Source: Janthinobacterium sp. PC23-8 (lineage in GTDB: Bacteria > Pseudomonadota > Gammaproteobacteria > Burkholderiales > Burkholderiaceae_D). From it: 64,000 nt of DNA. Location: contig NZ_NJGY01000001.1 of assembly GCF_002250505.1 (NCBI RefSeq), forward strand, positions 1,484,489-1,548,488. The letters run 5' to 3'. Below the pieces are notes generated by a model, which was not told the origin of the DNA, did not search any database, and was given only the letters and a program-made list of their open reading frames with translations. The translations under genes were made by a program, and so were the position numbers. How positions within the stretch are numbered: the stretch's first letter is position 1; each line of letters opens with the position of its first letter. Shown here one piece after another: positions 55,963 through 64,000 of this stretch.

Positions 55963-57003
55963 TCAGGCGCCGAGCAAGCCGGTGCGGGGATGGCAATTGA
56001 TGTATTCGTAGTCTTGTTCATGCGGCTTGAGCACGGCCACCTCGTGGAAGACGCTGAGCTTGAGCTGAAATGCCAGCGCCTGCACCATGCGCAGGAAGGT
56101 GCCGAAGATCTCGACGTGGGTCGGGTGGAATTCGGCCCACTGCTCCAGCGCGTCCAGCGAGCGCCAGTGGCTCACGCCGAAGGTCTTCTCCAGCGGCCGG
56201 CCAGCGGCGTCGATGTGAGTCATGTAGCGGTTGCTGTAGCAGCCGATCGCGCGGCCCTCGTCGCGCAGAAAATTCATGCCTGCCACCAGCACCGGTGCCA
56301 TCTGCTCTAGGTACAGCGCACGTTCCTGGCCGTCGGTGGCGCCCCAGTCCTGGCCGGAGCGGATGATGGCCAGGTTGTCGTGGCCGGCCACCCGGAGTCG
56401 CCCGGGCGACTCCGGGCGCGCGGCCTGCGCCAGCGCCCCGTCCGGCGCCAGCGCATCGGTCTGCGCCAGGGGGAGGCGGTCGCGCATCGCGCCCCAATAC
56501 CCATGCTCGCGGATCTCGCCGCTGAGTGAGCCCATCACCACGCCTACGCCTTGCGGATGGTCGGGCGTGTTGAACATCGTTTCGAACTGCGCCACGTGCG
56601 GCATGTGGATTTCGCGGAAATATCCGATCCCCTCCTGCAGGCGTGCCGGGTGGTCCCACCAGGCGGCCACGCCTGCGCTCCAGCGCAGATAGGCTTGCGG
56701 CGAATCCCAGTAAGCGATGGCGATCATGTTGTCGTAACTCTCGGCGTCGACATAATGGCTCAGGTCGTGGTGACCGGGACCGTCAGCCAGCGTGAAACTG
56801 GCAGTGATCAGCGCCAGCGCCCGGCAGGCGGCGCCGTGGAGCTCGCGGCCCAGCGACTGCACGCCGAAATGGGCCATGACCACCTGCGTGACGGCGCCGC
56901 CGGCGCGTGCGCTCCAGCACGGATAGTTCGGTTGATATTCGTCGCCGGCCCGGCGGGCCAGCGTGCGGGGGCATTGCAGATGTGGTGCGATAGCCGATTC
57001 CAT
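55963..57003 (-). CDS. oxd: Aldoxime dehydratase (haem enzyme)
   Basis: A 346-residue enzyme that dehydrates aldoximes to nitriles. The fold-wide pattern is intact: NYPCW, HYVDAESYDNMIAIAYWDSP, the W-Q/GVVMGSL region and the C-terminal YEYINCHPRTGLL. H296 in HPTHVEIFG fits the haem-binding histidine, and S216 and H320 fit the catalytic pair of OxdA. GAGGA lies six bases before the ATG, overlapping the nitrilase stop. The coupling to a nitrilase gives an aldoxime-to-carboxylate route, for substrates such as phenylacetaldoxime or indoleacetaldoxime. The residue mapping is by eye. Confidence 0.9.
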   Translation of the reverse strand: MESAIAPHLQCPRTLARRAGDEYQPNYPCWSARAGGAVTQVVMAHFGVQSLGRELHGAACRALALITASFTLADGPGHHDLSHYVDAESYDNMIAIAYWDSPQAYLRWSAGVAAWWDHPARLQEGIGYFREIHMPHVAQFETMFNTPDHPQGVGVVMGSLSGEIREHGYWGAMRDRLPLAQTDALAPDGALAQAARPESPGRLRVAGHDNLAIIRSGQDWGATDGQERALYLEQMAPVLVAGMNFLRDEGRAIGCYSNRYMTHIDAAGRPLEKTFGVSHWRSLDALEQWAEFHPTHVEIFGTFLRMVQALAFQLKLSVFHEVAVLKPHEQDYEYINCHPRTGLLGA

Positions 57004-57012
57004 GACGGTTCC

Positions 57013-58059
57013 TCAGGCGATGCCAGCAGGGTTGATTGCGGTAGTTTCGATATGGGCGCTGTCGTCGCCCGGGCGCTCGATTGGCAAGGAGAAATACTCG
57101 ACCGGGCGCGCGCGGCGCGGATTCAGCAGCAGCCGCGTGACATCGGGCCGCGCGTAGTGACCGGCCGGGTCGGCCACCGACTTGGCCACGCTGATGGCGT
57201 CAAAATCGAGCTCGGCAAACAGCAGCCCTTCCTGGTCCGGCGCCAGCGGCGCGCACAGCGGTGCGCCGTCCGGCCCGTAGATGACGGCGTGGCCGCCACC
57301 GGCGTGCAACAACTGGTGCTTGTCGTCGGTATCGCACAGCAGCGCGATCATCTGCGGCGAGACGACTGCGCACGGCGCGATAACGAAGCAGCCGCCCTCA
57401 ACCGCGTAAATACGGCTCGCTGCGTTGTTGACCTCGGCGCCGAGCGCATGCGCGAACGGATCGTAGATCGAAAAGCTCGGCCAAGCGGCCACGTGGATCT
57501 GCTCGTTCTGCGCGTACATCGCGTACTTCGACAGCGGCTGCAGATGCTCCCAGCAGCACAGCGCGCCAAGGCGGCCGATCGCCAGATCGTGCACGGCCAG
57601 GTCGCTGCCGTCGCCTTCGCCGAACACGGTGCGCTCGACGTGGGTAGGCTTGAGCTTTCGGCGGCGGGCGATGTCGATGCCATCCGGGCCGATGATCCAC
57701 TGGCCGATGTACAGCGTAGCGCCGTCGCGTTCGGACAGGCCCATCACCACGTACATCTTGTGCTCGCGGGCGGCGGCACGCAGCCGGTCGGCCGCCGCGC
57801 TGTCGTAGCACAGCGACTGCGCCGCGTAGCGGCTGACGAAGCCGCGCATGATGGCCCAGGCCGGCGTGCCGATCCAGGTCCAGAACGGATAGCCGGGCAG
57901 CCAGGTTTCCGGAAAAGCGATCAGGCGCGCGCCGCCTTGGGCGGCCTGCGCAATAAGGGCAATGGATTGATCGATGCCGGCCTCGAGGTCAAGGAAGGCC
58001 GGCGCCGCCTGGACGGCGGCCACGGTAAGTGGTGCATGGATCGGTGTCGGGTGTGCCAT
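57013..58059 (-). CDS. Nitrilase
   Basis: A 348-residue carbon-nitrogen hydrolase that turns nitriles to acids and ammonia. GGAG is well placed before the ATG at 58059. The catalytic set is E51 (FPETWLPGYPFW), K135 (RRKLKPTHVER) and C169 (LCCWEHLQPL), the aliphatic/arylacetonitrilase pattern. The C-terminal tail is short. It is the first gene of the operon with the aldoxime dehydratase, nine bp away, and takes the nitrile it makes. Substrate class is inferred from context. Confidence 0.93.
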   Translation of the reverse strand: MAHPTPIHAPLTVAAVQAAPAFLDLEAGIDQSIALIAQAAQGGARLIAFPETWLPGYPFWTWIGTPAWAIMRGFVSRYAAQSLCYDSAAADRLRAAAREHKMYVVMGLSERDGATLYIGQWIIGPDGIDIARRRKLKPTHVERTVFGEGDGSDLAVHDLAIGRLGALCCWEHLQPLSKYAMYAQNEQIHVAAWPSFSIYDPFAHALGAEVNNAASRIYAVEGGCFVIAPCAVVSPQMIALLCDTDDKHQLLHAGGGHAVIYGPDGAPLCAPLAPDQEGLLFAELDFDAISVAKSVADPAGHYARPDVTRLLLNPRRARPVEYFSLPIERPGDDSAHIETTAINPAGIA

Positions 58060-58154
58060 GGTAATCTCCGAAAGAAGGGAAACCCAGTATCTGCGCGGCA
58101 TGGCGGCCGGTCTTGTCCGTGGCGGAGGCGCAGTTGACTGTAACGGAGATCGCC

Positions 58155-58193
58155 ATGGCAGCAGCCGGTGACGCCATGCTTCTTGCTTGTTAA
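58155..58193 (+). CDS. Possible 12-residue leader peptide before the AraC regulator
   Basis: An ATG at 58155 with GGAG six bases upstream opens a 12-codon frame (MAAAGDAMLLAC) ending in TAA, 35 bp before the regulator ATG. The good ribosome site is the only support. It could be a translated leader that modulates the regulator. Confidence 0.35.
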   Translation: MAAAGDAMLLAC

Positions 58194-58228
58194 GCTGTAC
58201 CAGCCCTTGCGGAAAAGAAAGAGTACCC

Positions 58229-59224
58229 ATGCAAACCGATCCATCGCCCCCCCGCTTGCCAGGCGTCACGCTGATGACAACCAGCGGGCAGCAGCCGCAC
58301 CACCGCGTCGACTACTGGCGCGAACTGGTCTGCCGGCGTTTCGCCGAGGTGCAGATTGCCTCACGGCTGGGCACGGATTTCTCGGGACGAATGGAAACGC
58401 ACCAATACGCGTCACTGCGGCTGGCCACGGTGGCGGCCAAGGCGCAATCGGTGGCGCGCGTGGCGCACCACGCACAGACGGAAAACGAAGATTGTTATTT
58501 TGCCGTGCTGCTGCTGGCCGGCAGCGAATTTCTGGCACAAGATGGCCGCGAGGCGCGCCTTGGAGCCGGCGACCTGGCCGTGTACGACGCCACCCGTCCT
58601 CACAAGCTGATCATGCCGGAAGATTTCACCAAGCTGATCGTACAAATTCCGCGCGCCGCGCTGAGCAGCCGGGTGGGCGGACTGGAGCGAACGATGGCAC
58701 GCCGCATCGACGGCGCCCAAGGGCCGGGCGCGGTGGCGGCGGCATTTTTCCGTTCGCTGGCGGGCCACTCGACGCAATTCGACGCCGCCCAACGCGAACG
58801 CCTGGCCGAGCAGGCGCTCGACATGCTGGCCTTCGCACTCTCGCCCCAACCGAGCACGCTGCCACCGGCGCGCAGCCGCGCCATCACGCTGCTGCGGGTC
58901 AAGCAGCATATCGAACGACACCTGGGTGATCCTGCCTTGAGCGGCGAAGTCATCGCCGATGCCGTTGGCCTGTCGTCGCGCTACGTCAACCAGTTATTCG
59001 AGGAAGAGGACATCTCGCTGATGCGCTATGTGCTGAAGCGCCGGCTGGAACAATGCCGCGACGAATTCGAGCGTGGCGCCGGCCACGCACAAAGGCTATA
59101 CGACGTCGCGCTGCGCTGGGGGTTCAACGACCCCTCCCATTTCAGCCGCGCGTTCCGCAAACACTTTGGCGCCGGCCCGCGCGAATTCTGCGGCCTGACC
59201 CGGGGGGCACAAAGCGAATCGTGA
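58229..59224 (+). CDS. AraC-family regulator of the aldoxime/nitrilase operon
   Basis: 331 residues from the ATG at 58229. Residues 25-205 form an AraC_binding_2 effector domain (FAEVQIASRLGTDFSGRM; GDLAVYDATRPHKL), and residues 225-325 the AraC DNA-binding domain (GEVIADAVGLSSRYVNQLF; YDVALRWGFNDPSHFSRAF). This architecture is common next to aldoxime dehydratase and nitrilase genes and in aromatic catabolism. It is divergent from the nitrilase operon, 169 bp apart, and probably activates it on aldoxime or nitrile. Confidence 0.87.
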   Translation: MQTDPSPPRLPGVTLMTTSGQQPHHRVDYWRELVCRRFAEVQIASRLGTDFSGRMETHQYASLRLATVAAKAQSVARVAHHAQTENEDCYFAVLLLAGSEFLAQDGREARLGAGDLAVYDATRPHKLIMPEDFTKLIVQIPRAALSSRVGGLERTMARRIDGAQGPGAVAAAFFRSLAGHSTQFDAAQRERLAEQALDMLAFALSPQPSTLPPARSRAITLLRVKQHIERHLGDPALSGEVIADAVGLSSRYVNQLFEEEDISLMRYVLKRRLEQCRDEFERGAGHAQRLYDVALRWGFNDPSHFSRAFRKHFGAGPREFCGLTRGAQSES

Positions 59225-60190
59225 TCACTTCAACCAGCCGCGGTGGCGGAAGTACAGGAAAGGCGCAATCGCGCTGGTAATCATCAAGCCCCAGGCCCAC
59301 GGATAGCCAAAGGTCCATTCCAGTTCCGGCAAGAACTTGAAGTTCATGCCGTACACGCTGGCGATCAGGGTCGGCGGCAGGAACGCCACGCTGGCCACCG
59401 AGAAGATCTTGATGATCTTGTTCTGGTTGATGTTGATGAAACCGACGGTGGCGTCCATCAGAAAGTTGATCTTGTCGAACAGAAAAGAGGTGTGGCCGTC
59501 CAGCGATTCGATATCGCGCAAAATCTGGCGCGCTTCCTCGAACTGCTCGGAATTGAGCAAGCGGCCGCGCATCAAAAAGCTGACGGCGCGGCGCGTATCC
59601 ATCATGTTGCGGCGGATGCGGCCATTCAAGTCTTCCTCGTGGGCGATGGCGTTCAGCGCTTCGGCCGCGTGCGCATCGGTAAATTCCTTTTGCAGCACGC
59701 GCGTGCTGACTTCTTCCAGGTTCTGGTAGATGCCCTCCAACACGTCGGCCGAATATTCGGCGTCGGTGGCGTACAGGTCCAGCAGCACGTCCATGTAGTC
59801 GGCAATCGAGCCGGGCCGCGAGCGGGCGCGCATGCGCACCAGGCGGAACACGGGCAGGTCGTCCGTATGCATCGAAAACAGGATCTTGCGCGCCAGGATA
59901 AAGGCGACCGTGATCACGCGCGAGGGGCCGTCGTCTTCTTCCAGCAGAAAATCGGTGCGCAGATGCAGGTCGCCGTTTTCCGCTTCGTAGTAGCGGGCCG
60001 ACGCTTCGATATCCTTGACTTCATCCTCACCCGGCAGGGTGACGTTGTAGGTGGCCTTGACCCAGGCCCGTTCATCATCGGTCGGGTCGGTCAGGTCGAC
60101 CCACACCGGTTCGGCATTTTCAAGGTCTGCGCGGCTGTCGATCGGCACCTGGTTGAGCCGGCCATTCTGTAATACAAAGACATTGATCAT
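59225..60190 (-). CDS. corA: Magnesium/cobalt transporter CorA
   Basis: A 321-residue pentameric inner-membrane channel. A large cytoplasmic N-terminal domain is followed by two membrane helices at about 265-285 and 295-315, with the signature YGMNF at the end of the first. It carries a GAGAG ribosome site. It abuts the AraC stop with no gap. The family mostly moves Mg2+; Co2+ or Ni2+ use cannot be excluded. Confidence 0.93.
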   Translation of the reverse strand: MINVFVLQNGRLNQVPIDSRADLENAEPVWVDLTDPTDDERAWVKATYNVTLPGEDEVKDIEASARYYEAENGDLHLRTDFLLEEDDGPSRVITVAFILARKILFSMHTDDLPVFRLVRMRARSRPGSIADYMDVLLDLYATDAEYSADVLEGIYQNLEEVSTRVLQKEFTDAHAAEALNAIAHEEDLNGRIRRNMMDTRRAVSFLMRGRLLNSEQFEEARQILRDIESLDGHTSFLFDKINFLMDATVGFININQNKIIKIFSVASVAFLPPTLIASVYGMNFKFLPELEWTFGYPWAWGLMITSAIAPFLYFRHRGWLK

Positions 60191-60219
60191 GCGCGCTCTC
60201 AGCCGGATGTGGGGTTATC

Positions 60220-60385
60220 GTGTCAGGTGTGGCGCTGGCGCCAGAAATCAAAACAGCGCAAGTGTACTCGCAAAGGCCTTTTGACCACCACCCCCGCGCC
60301 TGCCTTTTTCACCGAAATAGTGCGGCGCAGCATCCATACCACGCTTTCTTCATGGCACGCTTGCCTGTCAGGCCACACCTGTCAC
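60220..60385. repeat. Inverted repeat flanking the corA/mtgA gap
   Basis: GTGTCAGGTGTGGC at 60220-60233 and GCCACACCTGTCAC at 60372-60385 are inverted with one mismatch, 138 bp apart. The right arm ends at the first base of the mtgA stop codon. The spacer has no gene. A CCTGTCA unit is repeated within the right side. Confidence 0.45.
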
Positions 60386-61116
60386 TATGGCAACTCCGCC
60401 GCGCCCATGCGGCGCAGGATCACGCCGGTGCGCCGGTTCAGATACCCCGTATCGCGGTGGCTGTCGTAATAGCGCGGGTTGGGCAGCATCACGGCCAGCT
60501 TGGCCGCCTGGCCCGCATTGAGCCTGGCCGCGCTGGTGCGATAGTAATGGCGCGCCGCCGCTTCGGCGCCAAAGGTGCCGCTGCCGAACTCCACCACGTT
60601 CAGATAGATTTCAAAGATGCGCTGCTTGTCCATCAGGCTTTCCAGCATATAGGTGATGATCAGTTCCTGGCCCTTGCGCACATAGCTGCGCGAGCCGGAC
60701 AGGAACAAATTTTTAGCCAGCTGCTGGGTAATGGTCGAGCCGCCCGCCACCACCTTCTGCTTCTTGCTGTTTTTTTCGTACGCCTTTTGCAGGGCGTCCC
60801 AGTCCACCCCTTCATGCTCGGAAAAATTGGCGTCTTCCGAGGCGATAATGGCGCGCTTCAGATTGTTCGAGATGCGCTCGTACGGCACCCATATCTGCTG
60901 GATATGGGCTTGCGGATTCTTTTCCTGCAAGCTCGACAACTGCTCGCGCATGAAGGCAGTGCTGGTGGGATTATGGTCGACCCACCAGCAGATCTGCAAA
61001 AAGAAATACAGCTGCACCACGACAAAGGCCAAAACCGGCACGATGAACAGCCATTTGATCCAGCCATAGCGGCTGGCAGACGCGCCCTTGCGCGCGCCCT
61101 TCTTGACCGCCTTCAC
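60385..61116 (-). CDS. mtgA: Monofunctional peptidoglycan glycosyltransferase
   Basis: A 243-residue GT51 enzyme that polymerises lipid II into glycan strands. One membrane helix lies at residues 19-43. The catalytic glutamate is E94 in [12 protein letters not shown], and [15 protein letters not shown] follows near 125. There is no transpeptidase domain. The start overlaps the aroE stop by 4 bp. The order tonB-aroE-mtgA recurs in betaproteobacteria. Confidence 0.95.
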   Translation of the reverse strand: MKAVKKGARKGASASRYGWIKWLFIVPVLAFVVVQLYFFLQICWWVDHNPTSTAFMREQLSSLQEKNPQAHIQQIWVPYERISNNLKRAIIASEDANFSEHEGVDWDALQKAYEKNSKKQKVVAGGSTITQQLAKNLFLSGSRSYVRKGQELIITYMLESLMDKQRIFEIYLNVVEFGSGTFGAEAAARHYYRTSAARLNAGQAAKLAVMLPNPRYYDSHRDTGYLNRRTGVILRRMGAAELP

Positions 61117-61964
61117 AGGGCACCGCGCAGCAGCGCCAGCAATTGCCCTGTTTCAGGGCGCACGCCGCGCCACACAAAAAACGCTTCGGCGGCCTGTTCG
61201 ACCAGCATGCCCAGGCCGTCGCGCACCTGCGCGCCCTGCGCGCTGGCGAACTCCATGAACACGGTCGGCGCGGCGCCATACATCATGTCCAGCGCCAGCG
61301 TGTGGCTGCCAAACACGGTGGGCGGCACCGGTGGCAGGTCGCCGGCCAGGCTGGCCGACGTGGCGTTGATGACGATATCGAAGACGCCGTCGGGCTGCTC
61401 GAAGCCGCCCGCACGCAAGGTAGCCTGGCCTGCGCCGGCTTGCTGGAATTGCTCGACCAGTGCCTGCGCCGTCGCTACGGTACGGTTGGCAATAAACAAT
61501 TCTTGAGGTTGCTCCTGCAGCAGCGGCAGCACCACGCCGCGCGCGGCGCCGCCGGCGCCCAGCAGCAGCACGCGCTTGCCCTGTACGTCCACGCCGGCAT
61601 TGCGCATGATGTCGGCCACCAGGCCGGCGCCATCGGTGTTGTCGCCAAGGATCACGTCGCCATCGAAACGCAGGGTATTGACCGCCCCGGCCGCTTTTGC
61701 GCGCGGCGTCAGTTCGGTCGCCAGCGCGCAGGCGTCAAGCTTGAAGGGCACGGTGACATTGGCGCCACGGCCGCCTTCGGCCGCAAAACCGCGCGCCGCC
61801 AGCGCAAAACCGTCCAATGGCGCCAGCCGGCGTTCATAGACGATGGCCTCGCCCGTTTGCTCGGCAAAAGCGGCATGAATGGCGGGGGATTTACTGTGGG
61901 CAATCGGATTGCCGAACACGCAATAGGCGTCAAGTGCGTCAAGCTCGATATCGTTGGTGCTCAA
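61113..61964 (-). CDS. aroE: Shikimate dehydrogenase
   Basis: A 283-residue NADP-dependent enzyme of the shikimate pathway. Substrate-binding S24 and S26 (HSKSP), catalytic K75 (NVTVPFK) and D111 (GDNTDGAG), and the nucleotide loop GAGGAARG (137-144) are present. It overlaps the TonB-like gene upstream and mtgA downstream by 4 bp each, so the three form one operon. Confidence 0.96.
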   Translation of the reverse strand: MSTNDIELDALDAYCVFGNPIAHSKSPAIHAAFAEQTGEAIVYERRLAPLDGFALAARGFAAEGGRGANVTVPFKLDACALATELTPRAKAAGAVNTLRFDGDVILGDNTDGAGLVADIMRNAGVDVQGKRVLLLGAGGAARGVVLPLLQEQPQELFIANRTVATAQALVEQFQQAGAGQATLRAGGFEQPDGVFDIVINATSASLAGDLPPVPPTVFGSHTLALDMMYGAAPTVFMEFASAQGAQVRDGLGMLVEQAAEAFFVWRGVRPETGQLLALLRGAL

Positions 61965-62848
61965 TTGCCGCCGCCTGTGAGGTTAGCTTCCATTTTTTCT
62001 TCGCGGGTAAATTTAAATCGGGTAATGACAACCCACAGGTCATCCTTGTCACTCGACAGCATATTCGGAGGAAAGCGCCCGAACGGGGCCGCGCGGCGCA
62101 CGATGGCAATCGCCGCCGCATCGAGCGCCGGGTTGCCCGAGCTTTTCTCGATGCGGATGCCGCCTTCCTTCTGGTAAATCGTGCCGTCCTGGAAGATCGG
62201 GATATAGACCACCAGCTCGCCGTACATCTTGCGGCCATTTTTTTGCGGGAAATTCAGCGTACCGATATCCTCGACCCGTTTTTGCAAGGTCTTGTAATAC
62301 ATGGCATAGCCGACCTCCTGCGTGCTGGGCGTAATAAAAGTCTTGCGCGGCCGCTTGTTCTGGTCTTCCACGGCCTGGCTGATCTCGGCCGCCATGCGCG
62401 CAATCGCCTTGCTGCTCTCTAACAAATCCGAGCCGGTCGCCGTCGGGTTGGGCTTGTCTTTTTCCGTCACCGGCGCGGCGCTGTAGGGCGTGGCCTTTTG
62501 CGCCTGGGTCAGCAATTCCTGTTGCTTCTGTTCCAGTTCGGTAATCCGGCGCGCGCTGGCCTTGACGCTGTCGCCCTCCTCCACCTTGCGCATGTCCGGC
62601 AGCGGCGACTTGGCGCGGCCCTTGTCGGCCTGCCCGCCCCCGTCGAGATTGGCTTGCGCCAGCGCCTCGGCCTTCAAGGGCTGGGCCGCATGCTTGGCGT
62701 TGACCAGGATGACTTCCAGGCCAGGATCGGTGGCCACGGCGCGCTGCGGCGCCGGCGCGACAAAATGCACCGCCAGCAAGGCGCCATGCGCCAGCAGCGA
62801 GGCGCCGATGGCGACGGCCAGGAAACGATGTTGTTCGATAAGCTTCAC
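61961..62848 (-). CDS. tonB: TonB-family energy transducer-like protein
   Basis: About 295 residues from a GTG at 62848, giving an N-terminal membrane helix (8-28) with the cytoplasmic start KLIEQHRF; a GTG at 62953 would add 35 residues without family support. A charged periplasmic stretch (rich in Ala, Gln, Lys) leads to a TonB C-terminal domain with a [20 protein letters not shown] end. It lacks the long X-Pro spacer of classical TonB, so it may be a TonB-like paralogue. It overlaps aroE by 4 bp. Confidence 0.82.
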   Translation of the reverse strand: MKLIEQHRFLAVAIGASLLAHGALLAVHFVAPAPQRAVATDPGLEVILVNAKHAAQPLKAEALAQANLDGGGQADKGRAKSPLPDMRKVEEGDSVKASARRITELEQKQQELLTQAQKATPYSAAPVTEKDKPNPTATGSDLLESSKAIARMAAEISQAVEDQNKRPRKTFITPSTQEVGYAMYYKTLQKRVEDIGTLNFPQKNGRKMYGELVVYIPIFQDGTIYQKEGGIRIEKSSGNPALDAAAIAIVRRAAPFGRFPPNMLSSDKDDLWVVITRFKFTREEKMEANLTGGGN

Positions 62849-63222
62849 GCGGGCAGCAGGTCCGTGACGTCGGGAAAGGGTGAATTTTACGTCAAAGCCG
62901 GTGTGGCTCCGGCAGTTTTTGTGCGGGGTGCGGGGTAAAGTTGCAAGCGCCACGCCAGATCAGGCTGCAATCGCTGCCGTCGAATATGGCGACAGCACGC
63001 CCCAGCCCAGACTCTTATACAATTTCAGCCCGTCTCCGGTTGCCACCAGCACCCGGCGCGCGCTGCCTGAAACTTGCATGGCACCCAGCGCCGCCATGCC
63101 AGGCGCCAAGCAGTTCAGGATTCATCAAATGCACGGTCTTCCCCCATCGCTTGCCATTGATCAGGTCACCATGACGGCGATTGTATCGTGCTCATCGTCA
63201 AGCAGACCGATGCCAACCCGTG
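62849..63222. other. Intergenic region with no gene seen
   Basis: 374 bp between the TonB-like gene and the end of the HlyD-like gene, both on the minus strand. It should carry the promoter of the TonB-aroE-mtgA operon. I found no clear promoter, RNA or repeat; a lone TTATACAAT-like patch is near 63015-63025. Small open frames here have no family features. Confidence 0.4.
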
Positions 63223-64000
63223 TCAGAACCCCGCCTCCCGCCACAACATGGCCGCCACGCCGCGCAGCAACCGCGTACCCGGCGCTTCCCAGTCGGCGGC
63301 GATCACCACCTTGCCGCGCCAGCTGCGCCCGGCCAGCTCGCCCGATGATTGCGTCACCTTGAAGCTGACGCGATAGACGGCGCGCTCTGGAAACCAGTAG
63401 CCCTGCTTTTCGCGCGCCGTCACCGAGCCGCCGTGCTGGGCCGACCATAGGCCGCTGGGCAGGACGTGGGTGGCGTCCTGGTCGATGCCGCTGACCTGCA
63501 AGTGCACGAACGGGCCTTCCAGGCCGTCCGGGTAAAAACGTGCACTGTCGCCGACGGCCACGCGGCGCACCGTGTCTTCATCGAGATAGGTGCTCACTTC
63601 CTCGCCCTGGTCGCTGACCAGCACGCCCACTCGCTCATTCTTGCCGACCCAGACGCCCGGCGCCAGTTCGCTGTCGATATCGCGCAGGGTGCCGGCGAAC
63701 GGCGCCACCGGGCGGTAGCGGGCGGCCTGTTCCTTGAGCAGGTCCAGTTTCGCTTCGGCGCTGGCCAGCTGCTCGCGCAGCACCATGCTCTGCGCGCGCT
63801 GTTCGACGTCGAAGCCGGCGCCTTCGCTGCGCCAGCGCAGGCTGTCGATCTGTGCTTCCAGTGCCTGGCGCTGGCTGGCGTTTTCCGCCACGGCAAATTG
63901 CATCATCACCTCGCCAGGTTTGACCTTGGCGCCGTCGCGCAGCGGCAGCGCGGACAGCATCGCGTGTTCGGGCGCGTGGATGGGGAACACCTCGGCCGGG
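63223..64000 (-). CDS. HlyD-like/biotinyl-lipoyl adaptor protein, 5' end beyond window
   Basis: The last 258 codons or so of a larger gene that runs off the right edge. The visible part has a lipoyl-like beta motif (IHAPEHAMLSALPLRDGAKVKPGE), a coiled coil (about residues 30-90), a second lipoyl half (APFAGTLRD) and a beta-barrel. The C-terminal end LLRGVAAMLWREAGF resembles the adaptor half of fused peptidase-M50/HlyD proteins more than simple RND adaptors. That would predict an M50 metalloprotease domain upstream, outside the window. The fusion is an inference from the tail. Confidence 0.7.
   Translation of the reverse strand, partial: PAEVFPIHAPEHAMLSALPLRDGAKVKPGEVMMQFAVAENASQRQALEAQIDSLRWRSEGAGFDVEQRAQSMVLREQLASAEAKLDLLKEQAARYRPVAPFAGTLRDIDSELAPGVWVGKNERVGVLVSDQGEEVSTYLDEDTVRRVAVGDSARFYPDGLEGPFVHLQVSGIDQDATHVLPSGLWSAQHGGSVTAREKQGYWFPERAVYRVSFKVTQSSGELAGRSWRGKVVIAADWEAPGTRLLRGVAAMLWREAGF

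Noticed and set aside
1-64000. CRISPR arrays, tRNA or rRNA genes, insertion sequences, prophage genes
   Set aside because: I looked for regular spaced repeats, cloverleaf-like sequences, transposase and phage motifs and found none.

Overview
The window is a gene-dense, GC-rich bacterial chromosome segment. Gene content and order point to a betaproteobacterium of the Oxalobacteraceae (Janthinobacterium/Massilia/Duganella group). The supporting marks are miaB-phoH-ybeY with corC-lnt-glyQ-glyS-gmhB-plsC, a rubredoxin gene leading a pilGHIJ-pilL chemotaxis operon next to thiD and hemL, an H-NS-type protein with a GRGRQP core, and an LPS core operon. I saw no tRNA, rRNA, CRISPR array, insertion sequence or prophage. 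The genus is an inference, because no search was run.

Layout. 1-4.6 kb: a BigR/SqrR-like persulfide-sensing ArsR repressor with a perfect palindromic operator, a DUF1697 gene coupled to an orphan sensor kinase, then a small protein coupled to an HDOD protein. 5.1-18.6 kb: tRNA modification (miaB), PhoH, YbeY, an insert of metallo-beta-lactamase-fold/LysR/DUF4259 genes, then CorC, Lnt, GlyQS, GmhB, an acyltransferase and a YgjP-type metalloprotease. 18.5-23.8 kb (minus): wecA, an H-NS gene, phosphomannomutase, waaC and waaA. 24.2-30.6 kb: apaH, an AraC regulator and a tight five-gene operon (AhpD-like, acyl-CoA-dehydrogenase-like flavoprotein, ABC ATPase, Tat-exported binding protein, permease). 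30.6-35.3 kb (minus): yqgE-ruvX-pyrR-pyrB-pyrX-plsC, in which the dihydroorotase homologue has lost its metal ligands. 35.6-37 kb: DNA photolyase.

37.0-46.4 kb (minus): rubredoxin plus a type-IV-pilus chemotaxis operon ending in a 1774-residue CheA/PilL with at least three Hpt histidines. 46.4-50.3 kb: thiD-like gene, hemL and an FGGY sugar kinase. 50.3-53.6 kb: a three-gene operon of unknown exported proteins divergent from a LuxR-type regulator. 53.6-55 kb: HAD phosphatase and NTF2-like exported protein. 55.0-59.2 kb: an aldoxime-to-acid operon (nitrilase, aldoxime dehydratase, outer-membrane channel) divergent from an AraC regulator with a possible leader peptide. 59.2-62.8 kb (minus): corA, mtgA, aroE and a TonB-like gene. 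The window ends inside a HlyD-like gene.

The housekeeping genes are compact, with many 1-34 bp overlaps. The most interesting accessory units are the aldoxime/nitrile operon, the AhpD/flavoprotein/ABC operon and the unknown exported-protein operon.
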